Source of the DNA: JAVEVF01 sp034005175
Lineage (GTDB): Bacteria; Actinomycetota; Coriobacteriia; Anaerosomatales; SLCP01
Length of the DNA: 18,254 nucleotides
Reading direction: 5' to 3'
Assembly: GCA_034005175.1 (NCBI GenBank)
Contig: JAVEVF010000031.1
Coordinates: 1 to 18,254, forward strand
The translations under genes and the position numbers were made by a program. Shown in pieces: positions 1 through 7,483 of the stretch. The notes under the pieces are model-generated. The model made no database searches. It was not told the origin of the DNA and was given only the letters and a program-made list of their open reading frames with translations. Position 1 is the first letter of the stretch; every line of letters begins with the position of its first letter.

Positions 1-990
1 CGCAGGGTCTTTCTCGACGTACTTGCGATACTCGTCGAGCGTGGTGGCGCCGATGGTTTGAAGCTCACCGCGGGCAAGAGCGGGCTTGATGATGCTGGCG
101 GCATCAATCGCGCCCTCTGCGGCACCCGCACCTACGAGTGTGTGCATCTCATCGATGAACAGGATGATGTCGCCGCGCTCATGAATCTCCTTCATCACCT
201 TCTTCAAGCGCTCCTCGAACTCTCCGCGATACTTAGAGCCTGCGACCAGCGCTGCGAGGTCAAGCGTGTACAGCTGCTTACCCTTGATCGTCTCGGGCAC
301 CTCATCGGCTGCGATGAGCTGCGCGAGCCCCTCGGCCACGGCCGTCTTGCCGACTCCAGGCTCGCCGATCAGCACTGGATTGTTCTTCGTGCGCCGCGAT
401 AGGATCTGCATCACACGCTCGATCTCGTTGGTGCGACCGATGACGGGATCGAGCTTGCCCTGCTCGGAAGAACGCGTAAGGTTGCGGCCGAACTCATCAA
501 GCAGCGACCCCCCTCCGCCGCGCCGCTCCTCCGCACCCTCACCTGGTTTGCCGTGATGGCCGGAGAGCAGCTGGATGACTGCCGAGCGGACCTTCTCGAG
601 GTCAGCGCCGAGGTTCAGCAACACCTGAGCGGCCACGCCTTCACCTTCACGGATGAGGCCCAACAAGATGTGCTCAGTTCCGATGTAGTTGTGGCCGAGT
701 TGGAGGGCCTCGCGAAGCGAAAGCTCAAGCACCTTCTTTGCTCGCGGCGTGAACGGGATGTGGCCCGAGGGGACAAACGTACCCCGGCCGATGAGTTCCT
801 CGACTTGAGCGTGAACGTCCTCAAGCGAGATGCTGAGGCTCTCAAGCGCCTTGGCCGCGATGCCGTCTTGCTCCCGTATGAGGCCGAGGAGCAGGTGCTC
901 AGTGCCGATATAGTTCTGATTGAGCATGCGCGCTTCTTCCTGGGCATAGACCACGACCCGGCGCGCCTTCTCGGTGAATCGTTCGAACAT
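1..990 (-). CDS. clpC: ATP-dependent Clp protease ATP-binding subunit ClpC, N-terminal part
   Basis: An AAA+ unfoldase that feeds proteins to the ClpP peptidase; only the first 330 codons are in the window and the frame runs off its left edge. The translation begins MFERFTEKARRVVVYAQEEA. Two Clp_N repeats follow (about residues 1-70 and 80-143), both containing NYIGTEH. A glycine-rich linker near 150-162 leads into the first AAA+ module, with Walker A GEPGVGKT at 209-216 and Walker B ILFIDEMH near 272-279. The ATG at 990 is preceded by AAGGAG eight bases upstream. It is transcribed away from lysS across a 179-base gap with its own promoter candidate. The N-domain spacing and sequence fit ClpC rather than ClpB or ClpA; the missing C-terminal half prevents a check of the ClpP-binding loop. 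Confidence 0.95.
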   Translation of the reverse strand, partial: MFERFTEKARRVVVYAQEEARMLNQNYIGTEHLLLGLIREQDGIAAKALESLSISLEDVHAQVEELIGRGTFVPSGHIPFTPRAKKVLELSLREALQLGHNYIGTEHILLGLIREGEGVAAQVLLNLGADLEKVRSAVIQLLSGHHGKPGEGAEERRGGGGSLLDEFGRNLTRSSEQGKLDPVIGRTNEIERVMQILSRRTKNNPVLIGEPGVGKTAVAEGLAQLIAADEVPETIKGKQLYTLDLAALVAGSKYRGEFEERLKKVMKEIHERGDIILFIDEMHTLVGAGAAEGAIDAASIIKPALARGELQTIGATTLDEYRKYVEKDPA

Positions 991-1049
991 GGAGGTCACT
1001 CCTTGTATGTCGACCGGACCAATCACAGCCCGGGATGCTCCTGCAGCTT

Positions 1050-1092
1050 GTAGTATACCCCGCCTCTCTGACGGGTATGGCATCTGTAGTAT
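1050..1092 (-). promoter_or_regulatory. Putative clpC promoter with overlapping dyad
   Basis: On the minus strand a good -10 TATACT lies at 1057-1052, but the -35 position (CCATAC, 1080-1075) is poor, which is compatible with activator dependence. An inverted repeat ATACCC-N12-GGGTAT (1055-1060 and 1073-1078) covers the -10 and spacer, and GTAGTAT occurs twice 36 bases apart (1050-1056, 1086-1092). I see no CtsR box (GGTCAAA direct repeat) and no HspR HAIR element. The regulator is unknown; ClgR, known to activate clp genes in actinobacteria, is one possibility but its usual motif is not evident. Confidence 0.4.
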
Positions 1093-1169
1093 CGGCAAAG
1101 CAAGGACAATGCCATGAATCTAAGTGTGTCTGACTCAGATATTTGAGGGGACACCCGCGAGAAAGCGCG

Positions 1170-2699
1170 TCAGGACTCGGGCCGCATGTGCGGAAAGAGA
1201 AGGACGTCTCGTATGGACGCGCTGTCTGTGAGCAGCATGACGAGGCGATCGATACCGATGCCAAGCCCACCTGCCGGAGGCATGCCGTACTCCAAAGCGC
1301 GCAGGTAGTCCTCGTCGAAGCCCATGGCCTCATCGTCACCGATGGCTTTCGCCTTTGCCTGCGCCTCGAAGCGCTCTCGCTGATCGACGGGATCGATGAG
1401 CTCGCTGAAAGCGTTTGCCATCTCACGGCCGGTAACGATGAGCTCGAAGCGCTCGGTAAGCTCAGGCTCCCCTGGCTTCTTGCGTGCAAGCGGTGAAGTC
1501 TCAAGCGGGTACTCGGTCACAAACACCGGACCCACGAGCGCATGTTCGACCAGCTTCTCGAAGAGCTCGGTGACAAGCCGACCCTTGCCCCAGGAGTCTT
1601 CAACGGGAATGCCATGACGGGCACACAGCGCTCTGAGGTCATCACGGCTTCGGGAAACAGAGACGTCCTCGCCGGCGGCTTCGGAGGTGAGCTCGGCCAT
1701 CGTGCGCCGTGGCCAAGGAGGCGTGAGGTTGACGGCGGTGCCCTGGTATTCGATCTCAAGCGAACCGAGGGCCTCCAGCGCGACAGTGGCGATCAAGCTC
1801 TCGGTGAGTTCCATCATCCCGCTCAGGTCGGTGTACGCCTGATACGCTTCAAGCATCGTGAACTCGGGATTATGCCGAGGCGACATGCCTTCATTGCGGA
1901 AGCTGCGGTTGATCTCATACACGCGCTCGAATCCACCTACGAGCAAACGCTTGAGGTAGAGCTCGGGTGCTATGCGCAGATACAGATCGATGCCAAGCGC
2001 ATTGTGATGAGTCACAAACGGGCGAGCCGTGGCGCCGCCTGGAATGGGATGGAGCATGGGTGTCTCCACCTCAAGAAAATCACGTGCTTCCATGAACCGC
2101 CTGATAGCCGAGATGATGCGAAAGCGCGTCTCGAAGACGCGGCGCACCTCCGGACTGGTGATGAGGTCGACGTAGCGCTGCCGATAGCGGGTCTCGGTGT
2201 CTGTAAGGCCATGGTACTTCTCGGGCAGCGGGCGCAGCGACTTGGAGAGCAGCTTGATCTCGGTGGGGACGACAGACAGCTCACCGCGCCGTGTCCTTAT
2301 GACCTCACCAGTCGCGCCCACCCAGTCACCGAGATCAAGCTCGGTTGCAGCACTGAGCATCTCGGCTCCGAGCACGTTCGCCCTGCAGAAAAGCTGCAGG
2401 GCGCCTGTCGCATCACGGATGACAAGGAACGCCGCCTTGCCTTGGTCCCGGCGCGCGATAAGCCGTCCCGCTACCGTGACGATCTCACCGGTCTCGCCTC
2501 CCGGTTCCAGATCTCGGTAGGCGGTGCAAAGCGCGCTGGCGCGATGAGTGACCTCGAACTTGCTCAGATATGGGTCACGCCCGGCAGCACGAATCTCATC
2601 GAGCTTCGCCTGGCGCACCGCGAACACATCTTCGAATGGGGCCGGGCCAGACTCTGGTACCGGTCCGGTGCTGCTGGGATTGGCGGAGTCGCCCTGCAC
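1170..2699 (-). CDS. lysS: Lysyl-tRNA synthetase, class II
   Basis: Charges tRNA-Lys with lysine using ATP in the cytosol. The 509-residue length is normal for a class II LysRS. An N-terminal OB-fold anticodon-binding domain (about 65-175) is followed by the catalytic domain: motif 1 around VFETRFRIISAIRRF and ETPMLHPIPGGATARPF, motif 2 FRNEGMSPRHNPEFT, and motif 3 GLGIGIDRLVMLLTD near the C terminus. The first about 25 residues are a variable proline/glycine/serine-rich extension. The start is GTG at 2699, with GAGGG a few bases upstream. It begins nine bases after the greA stop, so the two are probably co-transcribed, a common pairing. No unusual residues were noticed. Confidence 0.97.
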   Translation of the reverse strand: MQGDSANPSSTGPVPESGPAPFEDVFAVRQAKLDEIRAAGRDPYLSKFEVTHRASALCTAYRDLEPGGETGEIVTVAGRLIARRDQGKAAFLVIRDATGALQLFCRANVLGAEMLSAATELDLGDWVGATGEVIRTRRGELSVVPTEIKLLSKSLRPLPEKYHGLTDTETRYRQRYVDLITSPEVRRVFETRFRIISAIRRFMEARDFLEVETPMLHPIPGGATARPFVTHHNALGIDLYLRIAPELYLKRLLVGGFERVYEINRSFRNEGMSPRHNPEFTMLEAYQAYTDLSGMMELTESLIATVALEALGSLEIEYQGTAVNLTPPWPRRTMAELTSEAAGEDVSVSRSRDDLRALCARHGIPVEDSWGKGRLVTELFEKLVEHALVGPVFVTEYPLETSPLARKKPGEPELTERFELIVTGREMANAFSELIDPVDQRERFEAQAKAKAIGDDEAMGFDEDYLRALEYGMPPAGGLGIGIDRLVMLLTDSASIRDVLLFPHMRPES

Positions 2700-2708
2700 A
2701 TCAGCCCT

Positions 2709-3179
2709 CTAGCGTGAGATCTTCTTGACGGTGTACTCGAGCAGCTTGCCTGAGGGCGTTGTGACCTTCACGGTCTCGCCCTTCTTCGCATCCATGATGG
2801 CCTTGCCCACTGGCGATTCATTTGAGATGCGATCGTGTGCTGGATCTGCCTCGGCAGAGCCAACGATCTGGTACTTGTGGATCTCTCCAGCTGAATCGAT
2901 GAGTTCCACCTTGCTGCCGAGTGTGACTTTGGACGAATTTGCAGGCAACTCGATGATGGTGGCATTGGAGAGGATGGCGTTGATCTCGATGATGCGGCTC
3001 TCGACCCATGCCTGTTCGTTCTTGGCATCGTCATACTCGGAGTTCTCGGTGATGTCGCCGAACTCCTTCGCCTCTTTGATTCGCTCCCCTACCTCGCGCC
3101 TGCGTACGGTCTCGAGGTGGTGCAGCTCTTCCTCGAGACGGGTCTGTCCTTCCGCGGTCAGAACTGTCTCTCTGTGCAT
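2709..3179 (-). CDS. greA: Transcription elongation factor GreA
   Basis: Rescues backtracked RNA polymerase by stimulating cleavage of the transcript's 3' end. The protein has 156 residues, against about 158 for the family. The N-terminal coiled coil (about 12-75) carries the acidic tip DITENSEYDDA; D42 and E45 match the catalytic acidic pair of E. coli GreA (D41/E44). The C-terminal FKBP-like domain includes GSKVELID and SPVGKAIMDAKKGE. I chose ATG 3179 (MHRETVLTAEG) because family homology starts there; the frame stays open upstream to 3257 but that extension does not look like GreA. GGGAG lies about ten bases upstream. It has its own promoter downstream of tatA and is followed tightly by lysS. 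Confidence 0.96.
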   Translation of the reverse strand: MHRETVLTAEGQTRLEEELHHLETVRRREVGERIKEAKEFGDITENSEYDDAKNEQAWVESRIIEINAILSNATIIELPANSSKVTLGSKVELIDSAGEIHKYQIVGSAEADPAHDRISNESPVGKAIMDAKKGETVKVTTPSGKLLEYTVKKISR

Positions 3180-3242
3180 GAGTGATTGACTCCCGTACTG
3201 GTCGGTCCGGCACCCAGTGCCGAACGGCCGATGACTAGCGCA

Positions 3243-3269
3243 CGGGCTGCCCGACAACCGGACAGCCCG
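3243..3269 (-). other. Hairpin in the greA leader
   Basis: An inverted repeat CGGGCTG (3243-3249) / CAGCCCG (3263-3269) extends inward through one G-U pair and three further G-C pairs to a five-base loop. It would form near the 5' end of the greA transcript if the promoter at 3286-3313 is used, or end transcripts coming from tatA. No T-run follows it on the minus strand, so a standard intrinsic terminator is not supported. Confidence 0.5.
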
Positions 3270-3285
3270 CGAAAATGTCCACGAG

Positions 3286-3313
3286 AGTATAACCCAAACG
3301 CAGCTGTGCGCAA
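3286..3313 (-). promoter_or_regulatory. Putative greA promoter
   Basis: Reading leftward, TTGCGC (3313-3308) and TATACT (3291-3286) are separated by 16 bases. The -10 differs from consensus at one base. The promoter lies between the tatA stop and the greA start, leaving a leader of about 100 bases. Confidence 0.55.
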
Positions 3314-3337
3314 GAGGGCGCGAGCGTCAGCCTCGAG

Positions 3338-3547
3338 TCACTCGTCTGACTCGGAAGCTTTCGACGAAACGCTGGTATCGTCGTCTCCCTCTTCTTCGTC
3401 CTTGCCATCAACGCCATCGCGGATGGCCTTCATCGTCTTGCCGAGAGACTTACCGAGCTGCGGAAGCCGGCTCGGGCCGAAGAGCAGAAGCACCACGACA
3501 AGGATGATGAGTAGTTCCGGTCCACCTAGACCCTGGAAAAGCGCCAT
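3338..3547 (-). CDS. tatA: Sec-independent protein translocase TatA
   Basis: A pore-forming subunit of the twin-arginine translocase, which exports folded, often cofactor-containing proteins. The 69-residue protein has the standard layout: a short N terminus, one membrane helix (about 10-24), the FGP hinge (23-25), an amphipathic helix (about 28-45, SRLPQLGKSLGKTMKAIRDG) and an acidic tail rich in D, E and S. The residue before the helix is E11 (GPELL), typical of TatA/TatE rather than TatB. ATG 3547 follows AAGGAG by about ten bases. It lies 84 bases after rex; tatC is not in the window. Confidence 0.93.
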   Translation of the reverse strand: MALFQGLGGPELLIILVVVLLLFGPSRLPQLGKSLGKTMKAIRDGVDGKDEEEGDDDTSVSSKASESDE

Positions 3548-3631
3548 GCTTCGGTCACTCCTTCGAATGTGTTGCTAGACCGCCTCCGACCAAGCGCGTG
3601 CGATCGCTCGTTAACCACGAAGGACAGAATA

Positions 3632-4294
3632 TCACTGACGGGGCGCACCCGCTACCTCATCAGCCTTCGAGAGGTAATACAGCGTGTGCAGAAGCTCGCG
3701 CACGGGGTCAGTGTTGTGCACGGTGACTTGCGCCGGCGCTCGAACCATGGCCGATGAGTAGTTGAGGATGACACGCACCCCTGCTGACACCATTAGGTCG
3801 GCAACGTCCTGAGCCGCATCCGCCGGCACCGCGATCACGCCTATCTGGACTGATTGCTCTCTCACCACACGCGGCAGCTCCGAAACATCGCGCACCACGA
3901 TGTCTCCTGCTCTGATGCCGATACGTGCCGGGTTGTTGTCGAATACACCGACGATTTTGAAACCGCGCGTCTTCAGGCCATCGTATGACGCGATGGCGGT
4001 GCCGAGGTGCCCCGCCCCAACCAGCACCATGCGATGCGCATGGTGAGAGCCCAGGATGTGCTGGATTCGCTCGATTAGCATTGCGATGTCGTATCCCACG
4101 CCCCGTGTCCCGAACTGCCCGAAATGCGTTAGATCGCGCCGGATCTGCGCAGGATTGACGCTCGTGAGCTCGCCCAAGCGCGCCGAGGACACCGTGCCGT
4201 CACCCTCTTTGCGCAGCTGGAGCAGGACGTTGAGGTACGCGGGAAGACGCTCGATGACCCCTTCGGGGATGTGTCCATCGCGGTGAATGCTCAC
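3632..4294 (-). CDS. rex: Redox-sensing transcriptional repressor Rex
   Basis: A DNA-binding repressor that senses the NADH/NAD+ ratio and typically controls fermentation and anaerobic respiration genes in Gram-positive bacteria. The 220-residue protein has an N-terminal winged helix (about 10-75, with SVNPAQIRRDLTHFGQFGTRGVGY as recognition region, here written in part), then a Rossmann domain with GAGHLG at 93-98 and IVGVFDNNP, and the C-terminal swapped helix LLHTLYYLSK. I choose GTG 4294: the longer open frame would need a TTG at 4333 that overlaps the rex promoter and operator. A GAGGGA ribosome site is rather far upstream (about 13 bases), so the exact start is less certain than the identity. 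It is followed by tatA. Confidence 0.94.
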   Translation of the reverse strand: MSIHRDGHIPEGVIERLPAYLNVLLQLRKEGDGTVSSARLGELTSVNPAQIRRDLTHFGQFGTRGVGYDIAMLIERIQHILGSHHAHRMVLVGAGHLGTAIASYDGLKTRGFKIVGVFDNNPARIGIRAGDIVVRDVSELPRVVREQSVQIGVIAVPADAAQDVADLMVSAGVRVILNYSSAMVRAPAQVTVHNTDPVRELLHTLYYLSKADEVAGAPRQ

Positions 4295-4323
4295 GTGCGC
4301 GTGCTTTCCCTCGGTATGCAGAC

Positions 4324-4352
4324 ATCGTAACAATCGTTACACTCTAGGGCAA
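4324..4352 (-). promoter_or_regulatory. Putative rex promoter with operator dyad
   Basis: On the minus strand TTGCCC (4352-4347) and TACGAT (4329-4324) are 17 bases apart. A dyad GTAAC-N4-GTTAC (4327-4331 and 4336-4340) occupies the spacer and touches the -10, the place expected for an autoregulating repressor. It only partly resembles published Rex operators (TTGTGAA-N4-TTCACAA or TTGTTAA-N4-TTAACAA), so Rex binding is an inference. Confidence 0.5.
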
Positions 4353-4380
4353 GCTCTTTTGGGCTGGAACGTGATTGTCC

Positions 4381-5499
4381 TCAGATGGATGCCCGCCGGA
4401 TCCGGGAAACCAGATCGGCCCTCGTCACTATTCCCACAAGCCGTCCATCCTGAACGACAAGCAACGCCCCCGGAGATGAGCCAGCGAGACGTCTGAACAC
4501 ACCTTCCGCAGGTTCTTCCGCCTCCACAAGCAGGGTAGCGAGGTCGCGGTCGGTCACCTCGGCGACGTATGTGTTCGCCCATCGATCGCGCGGAACACGC
4601 TTGACGTCCGAGAGCGACACGAGCCCGATGATCGATCCCGCCGCTTCCACGGGATACCGGCTGTGCCGACCGCCGAGAAAGTAGTCTTCGATAAGGGTGT
4701 CGAGAGTGGTCGAGCTAGGCACTACGACCGGATCGGGTGACATAAGTGCGGAGACAGGCACATCTTCTAGCGCGGTATCAAGTAGCTGTTGTCGATAGGA
4801 GCCCTCGGCGAGCGTTGCTATGAACCAGCCGATCAATCCGAACCAGATGAGATCCAATGACCCCCGTAAGACACCGAAGACGGCGAGAGCCACCATGGTG
4901 TATCCGATGAACTGTCCTGCCCTGCTCGCCCACAACGTGGCCTTGAGCCGGTCGCCACTGAACGCCCACAACATCGCCCGCAGCACCCGGCCGCCATCAA
5001 GCGGATAACCAGGAAGCATGTTGAACAAGCCCACCATGAGATTGATGAGTGCCAGGTACCGAAGTGGCGCCCACAGCACGTCCGATACGCCCGCCGTCGA
5101 CATCGCGACGTAGGCGAGGAAGAAGATGGCCGCGATCAACACGCTTGCAAGCGGTCCGGCGATGGCCATGGCGAACTCGCGGCCGGGGCTGGCTGGCTCC
5201 TCTTCCATCTGAGCGACGCCGCCGAAGATGAACAGCGTCACCTTCTCGACTTTCACACCACCCATGCGCGCCACGACAGAGTGGCTTAATTCGTGCGCAA
5301 GAATGGACCCGAAGAAGATAAACGCGGTGATGACGCCGCTCATCACGTTGATCCAGGTGGGCCGGCCGGGGAACTCGGTAGGAAAATACGAGAGCGAAAG
5401 GGATGTGGCCACCAGCGCAAAGACGAGGAACCACGTGGGGTTGACCTCGAGCGGGATGCCGAACAGCCGACCCACCTTCATCGACGGAAGGCTGAACAC
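4381..5499 (-). CDS. Site-2 protease family membrane metalloprotease with C-terminal CBS domains
   Basis: An M50-family intramembrane zinc protease; members cleave membrane-bound anti-sigma factors or sporulation precursors, but the substrate here is unknown. The 372-residue protein has several membrane helices. The zinc motif HELSH is at 69-73 and the second metal motif NMLPGYPLDGGR at 160-171, with D168 as likely third ligand. Two CBS domains (about 240-372) form a cytosolic nucleotide-sensing tail, as in the SpoIVFB-like/Rip3 subgroup. The start is GTG 5499, nine bases after AGGAGG; the internal ATG (residue 7) is too far from that site. It lies 59 bases downstream of the phosphorylase gene on the same strand. 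Confidence 0.93.
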   Translation of the reverse strand: MFSLPSMKVGRLFGIPLEVNPTWFLVFALVATSLSLSYFPTEFPGRPTWINVMSGVITAFIFFGSILAHELSHSVVARMGGVKVEKVTLFIFGGVAQMEEEPASPGREFAMAIAGPLASVLIAAIFFLAYVAMSTAGVSDVLWAPLRYLALINLMVGLFNMLPGYPLDGGRVLRAMLWAFSGDRLKATLWASRAGQFIGYTMVALAVFGVLRGSLDLIWFGLIGWFIATLAEGSYRQQLLDTALEDVPVSALMSPDPVVVPSSTTLDTLIEDYFLGGRHSRYPVEAAGSIIGLVSLSDVKRVPRDRWANTYVAEVTDRDLATLLVEAEEPAEGVFRRLAGSSPGALLVVQDGRLVGIVTRADLVSRIRRASI

Positions 5500-5558
5500 C
5501 GCGATCTTCCTCCTGACACGCCTGGCCCCTGAAAGTCCGCTGATCAGAGGCGATGCTG

Positions 5559-6353
5559 CTAGAAACTCGCTCCCTCAAGGGCGTGCGCGCACACGCAATC
5601 ACGCTCAGTTGGCAGCAGCGGAATCATCTTGTGAAGCAGCTGTTTGACCTTCTCGTTGTTCTCGCCGAACACCCGTACCACTTCCTCATTGGTGACGGGC
5701 TCGACACCCTCGGCTCCAGCATCGTGGTCTGTGATGAGGGAGATGTTGCAGTAGCAGATCTCGAGCTCGCGTGCGAGATAGCACTCAGGGTACTGGGTCA
5801 TGTTGATGACCTCCCAGCCATGCGAGGCGAACCACCTTGACTCCGAGCAGGTGGAGAAGCGCGGCCCCTGGATGACCACCACGGTGCCCGTCGGGTGGGC
5901 GGTGATCCCAAGGCTCGTGGCGGTATCGTAGGCGAGCTGTCGCATGGTCGGGCAGTACGGGTCTGCAGAAGACACGTGCGTCGTGATGGGCCCGTCGTAG
6001 AACGTGTCCTTACGGCCCCAGGTGCGGTCAACAAACTGGTCACAGATGACGAAATGCCCGGGGTCGATTCCTGCCTGCAGCGAGCCGCACGCATTGGGCC
6101 CGATGATGCGCGAGACGCCAAGCTCCTTCATGGCCCAGAGGTTCGCACGATAGTTGATCATATGCGGTGGCAGAGAGTGATCCTTGCCGTGTCGCGGAAG
6201 GAACGCCACCGTGCGGCCGCCGATCTCACCGTGCATGATCGGAGAGGAAGGCGCACCAAAAGGCGTGTTGACCTTGAACTCGCGGGGGTTGTCGAGCAGC
6301 TCGTAAAACCCGCTGCCACCAAAGACACCAATCTCCGCCGAGGGGTGGGACAT
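5559..6353 (-). CDS. mtnP: S-methyl-5'-thioadenosine phosphorylase (MTAP/PNP family)
   Basis: Phosphorolyses methylthioadenosine, or a related 6-oxo/6-aminopurine nucleoside, to the free base and a ribose 1-phosphate in the methionine/polyamine salvage route. The 264-residue protein shows the phosphate-binding GGSGFY at 12-17, PRHG, NYRANLWAMKELG, GPNACGSLQ, IQGPRFSTCSES, the substrate segment NMTQYPE and the base-binding TDHD. These suit the MTAP branch; specificity for methylthioinosine or guanosine cannot be excluded. ATG 6353 has AAGGAG six bases upstream; the open frame continues upstream but without family similarity. The C terminus carries two closely spaced cysteines (DCVC). It follows the HD-domain gene by 71 bases. 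Confidence 0.92.
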   Translation of the reverse strand: MSHPSAEIGVFGGSGFYELLDNPREFKVNTPFGAPSSPIMHGEIGGRTVAFLPRHGKDHSLPPHMINYRANLWAMKELGVSRIIGPNACGSLQAGIDPGHFVICDQFVDRTWGRKDTFYDGPITTHVSSADPYCPTMRQLAYDTATSLGITAHPTGTVVVIQGPRFSTCSESRWFASHGWEVINMTQYPECYLARELEICYCNISLITDHDAGAEGVEPVTNEEVVRVFGENNEKVKQLLHKMIPLLPTERDCVCAHALEGASF

Positions 6354-6396
6354 CTCGCTCTCCTTCTGCCGACCGTCGTCCGATGTGCACGTGACC

Positions 6397-6402
6397 ATTC
6401 TA
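6397..6402 (-). promoter_or_regulatory. Possible -10 element before the phosphorylase gene
   Basis: TAGAAT on the minus strand, about 45 bases upstream of the ATG, is a good -10 hexamer, but no convincing -35 lies 16-18 bases further upstream. It may give the gene separate expression from the upstream HD gene. Confidence 0.3.
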
Positions 6403-6424
6403 GAGCATCGAGCAGCGTACCACC

Positions 6425-7426
6425 TTATGCGCGCACGAGGTGGCGTGCTTCTTCCATGTCCGGTACCGGCCGCTCGTCTTCGGCTGCCGCAGGCGCGTAC
6501 AGTGGTCGTCGGAAGAGATTCGCAGCGTCGGTCCAACGCTCCTCGGCACGAGTAGCTGATCCAGCGAACGACAAGAACCCCTCGGCCTTCGCGTCTAGGT
6601 TGTCAGCATGGTGCAACAGGAGCGCTTCTATGGTGGAGGGACGCGTCGGTGCGCCCCATTCAAGCTCACCGTGGTGTGAGAGGATCGCGTGCGAGAGCGA
6701 GGTCAGCGTATCAGCGGAAATGCCAGGCTTGAGGTCACGGATCGCTTCTCTCAGCCTACGCTCAGACAGCACGACGTGTCCCAGCAGCCTGCCTTCATCG
6801 GTGTAGTCCACTGATGTGTCATACGTCAGCTCATCGACCTTTCCGATGTCATGCAGGAGCGCCGCAGTCACCAGCAGGTCCGTATCGACACCGGGGTACA
6901 TCGCACCAAGCGTGCGGCAGATCGACGCAACGGACAGTGTGTGCTCAATGAGGCCGCCAAGATACGCATGGTGGTATGTTCGCGCGCCGGGGCAACGCGC
7001 GAACCGCTCAAGAAAGTCGCTCTTCGCGAACACTGCTTTGAGGACATGGCGCAACTCGCGATTGCGCACGGACGCTGCAGCTGCTCTGAACTCGGCCATG
7101 ACCTCGGCTGGATCTCGACGCGAAGACTCGATGAGGTCATCGGGGTCGTAGCTCGAACTGGGCACGAGGTGCTCGATGGATATCCGCTTCGTGCCGCGGT
7201 ACGAGCTGACAACGCCTCGCACCTTCACAACGGAGCCCGTCGGCACGGATGAAACCCCTCCCGGCGGACGGAAGAATACCCCGGGCATGCGTCCGGTGCG
7301 ATCTGCGAGCTCAAGCGCGAGAAACGCCTCGCCCGACCGTGTCGAGCGCATCTCTTTGGACCGGAGTGCGAAGTGCGAGTCGACTCGGGCACCCTCGGCG
7401 AGCTCGCGCACGTACTGTGTCTTCAT
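6425..7426 (-). CDS. OB-fold plus HD-domain protein, YhaM-type 3'-5' exoribonuclease-like
   Basis: The architecture matches the YhaM family, described in Bacillus as a 3'-5' exonuclease acting on RNA and DNA. In the 333 residues, an N-terminal OB-fold (about 12-90, with GVFFRPPGG and GSVVKVRGVVSSYRG) precedes an HD domain (about 150-300). Likely metal ligands are H162 (GGLIEHTLSV), H192/D193 (LLHDIGK), the histidines of LSHHGELEWG and the aspartate of LLHHADNLDAK. Length is close to the usual value of about 310-330. ATG 7426 follows AGAAGGG by seven bases. It lies 57 bases after the SAM-cleaving enzyme gene and is probably co-transcribed. Nuclease activity is inferred from the family; other OB/HD phosphohydrolases are alternatives. 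Confidence 0.85.
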   Translation of the reverse strand: MKTQYVRELAEGARVDSHFALRSKEMRSTRSGEAFLALELADRTGRMPGVFFRPPGGVSSVPTGSVVKVRGVVSSYRGTKRISIEHLVPSSSYDPDDLIESSRRDPAEVMAEFRAAAASVRNRELRHVLKAVFAKSDFLERFARCPGARTYHHAYLGGLIEHTLSVASICRTLGAMYPGVDTDLLVTAALLHDIGKVDELTYDTSVDYTDEGRLLGHVVLSERRLREAIRDLKPGISADTLTSLSHAILSHHGELEWGAPTRPSTIEALLLHHADNLDAKAEGFLSFAGSATRAEERWTDAANLFRRPLYAPAAAEDERPVPDMEEARHLVRA

Positions 7427-7483
7427 GTCACTGCCCTTCTCTGCTGATCTCTCAACAAAGCATAGGCAGTCGGTCTGACACGC

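Noticed and set aside
1127..1142. Short palindrome TCTGACTCAGA between lysS and clpC
   Set aside because: Five-base arms only, no T-run and no link to a promoter; not enough to call a terminator or operator.
1542..2717. 391-codon plus-strand open frame opposite lysS
   Set aside because: Shadow of lysS, which shows all class II motifs on the minus strand.
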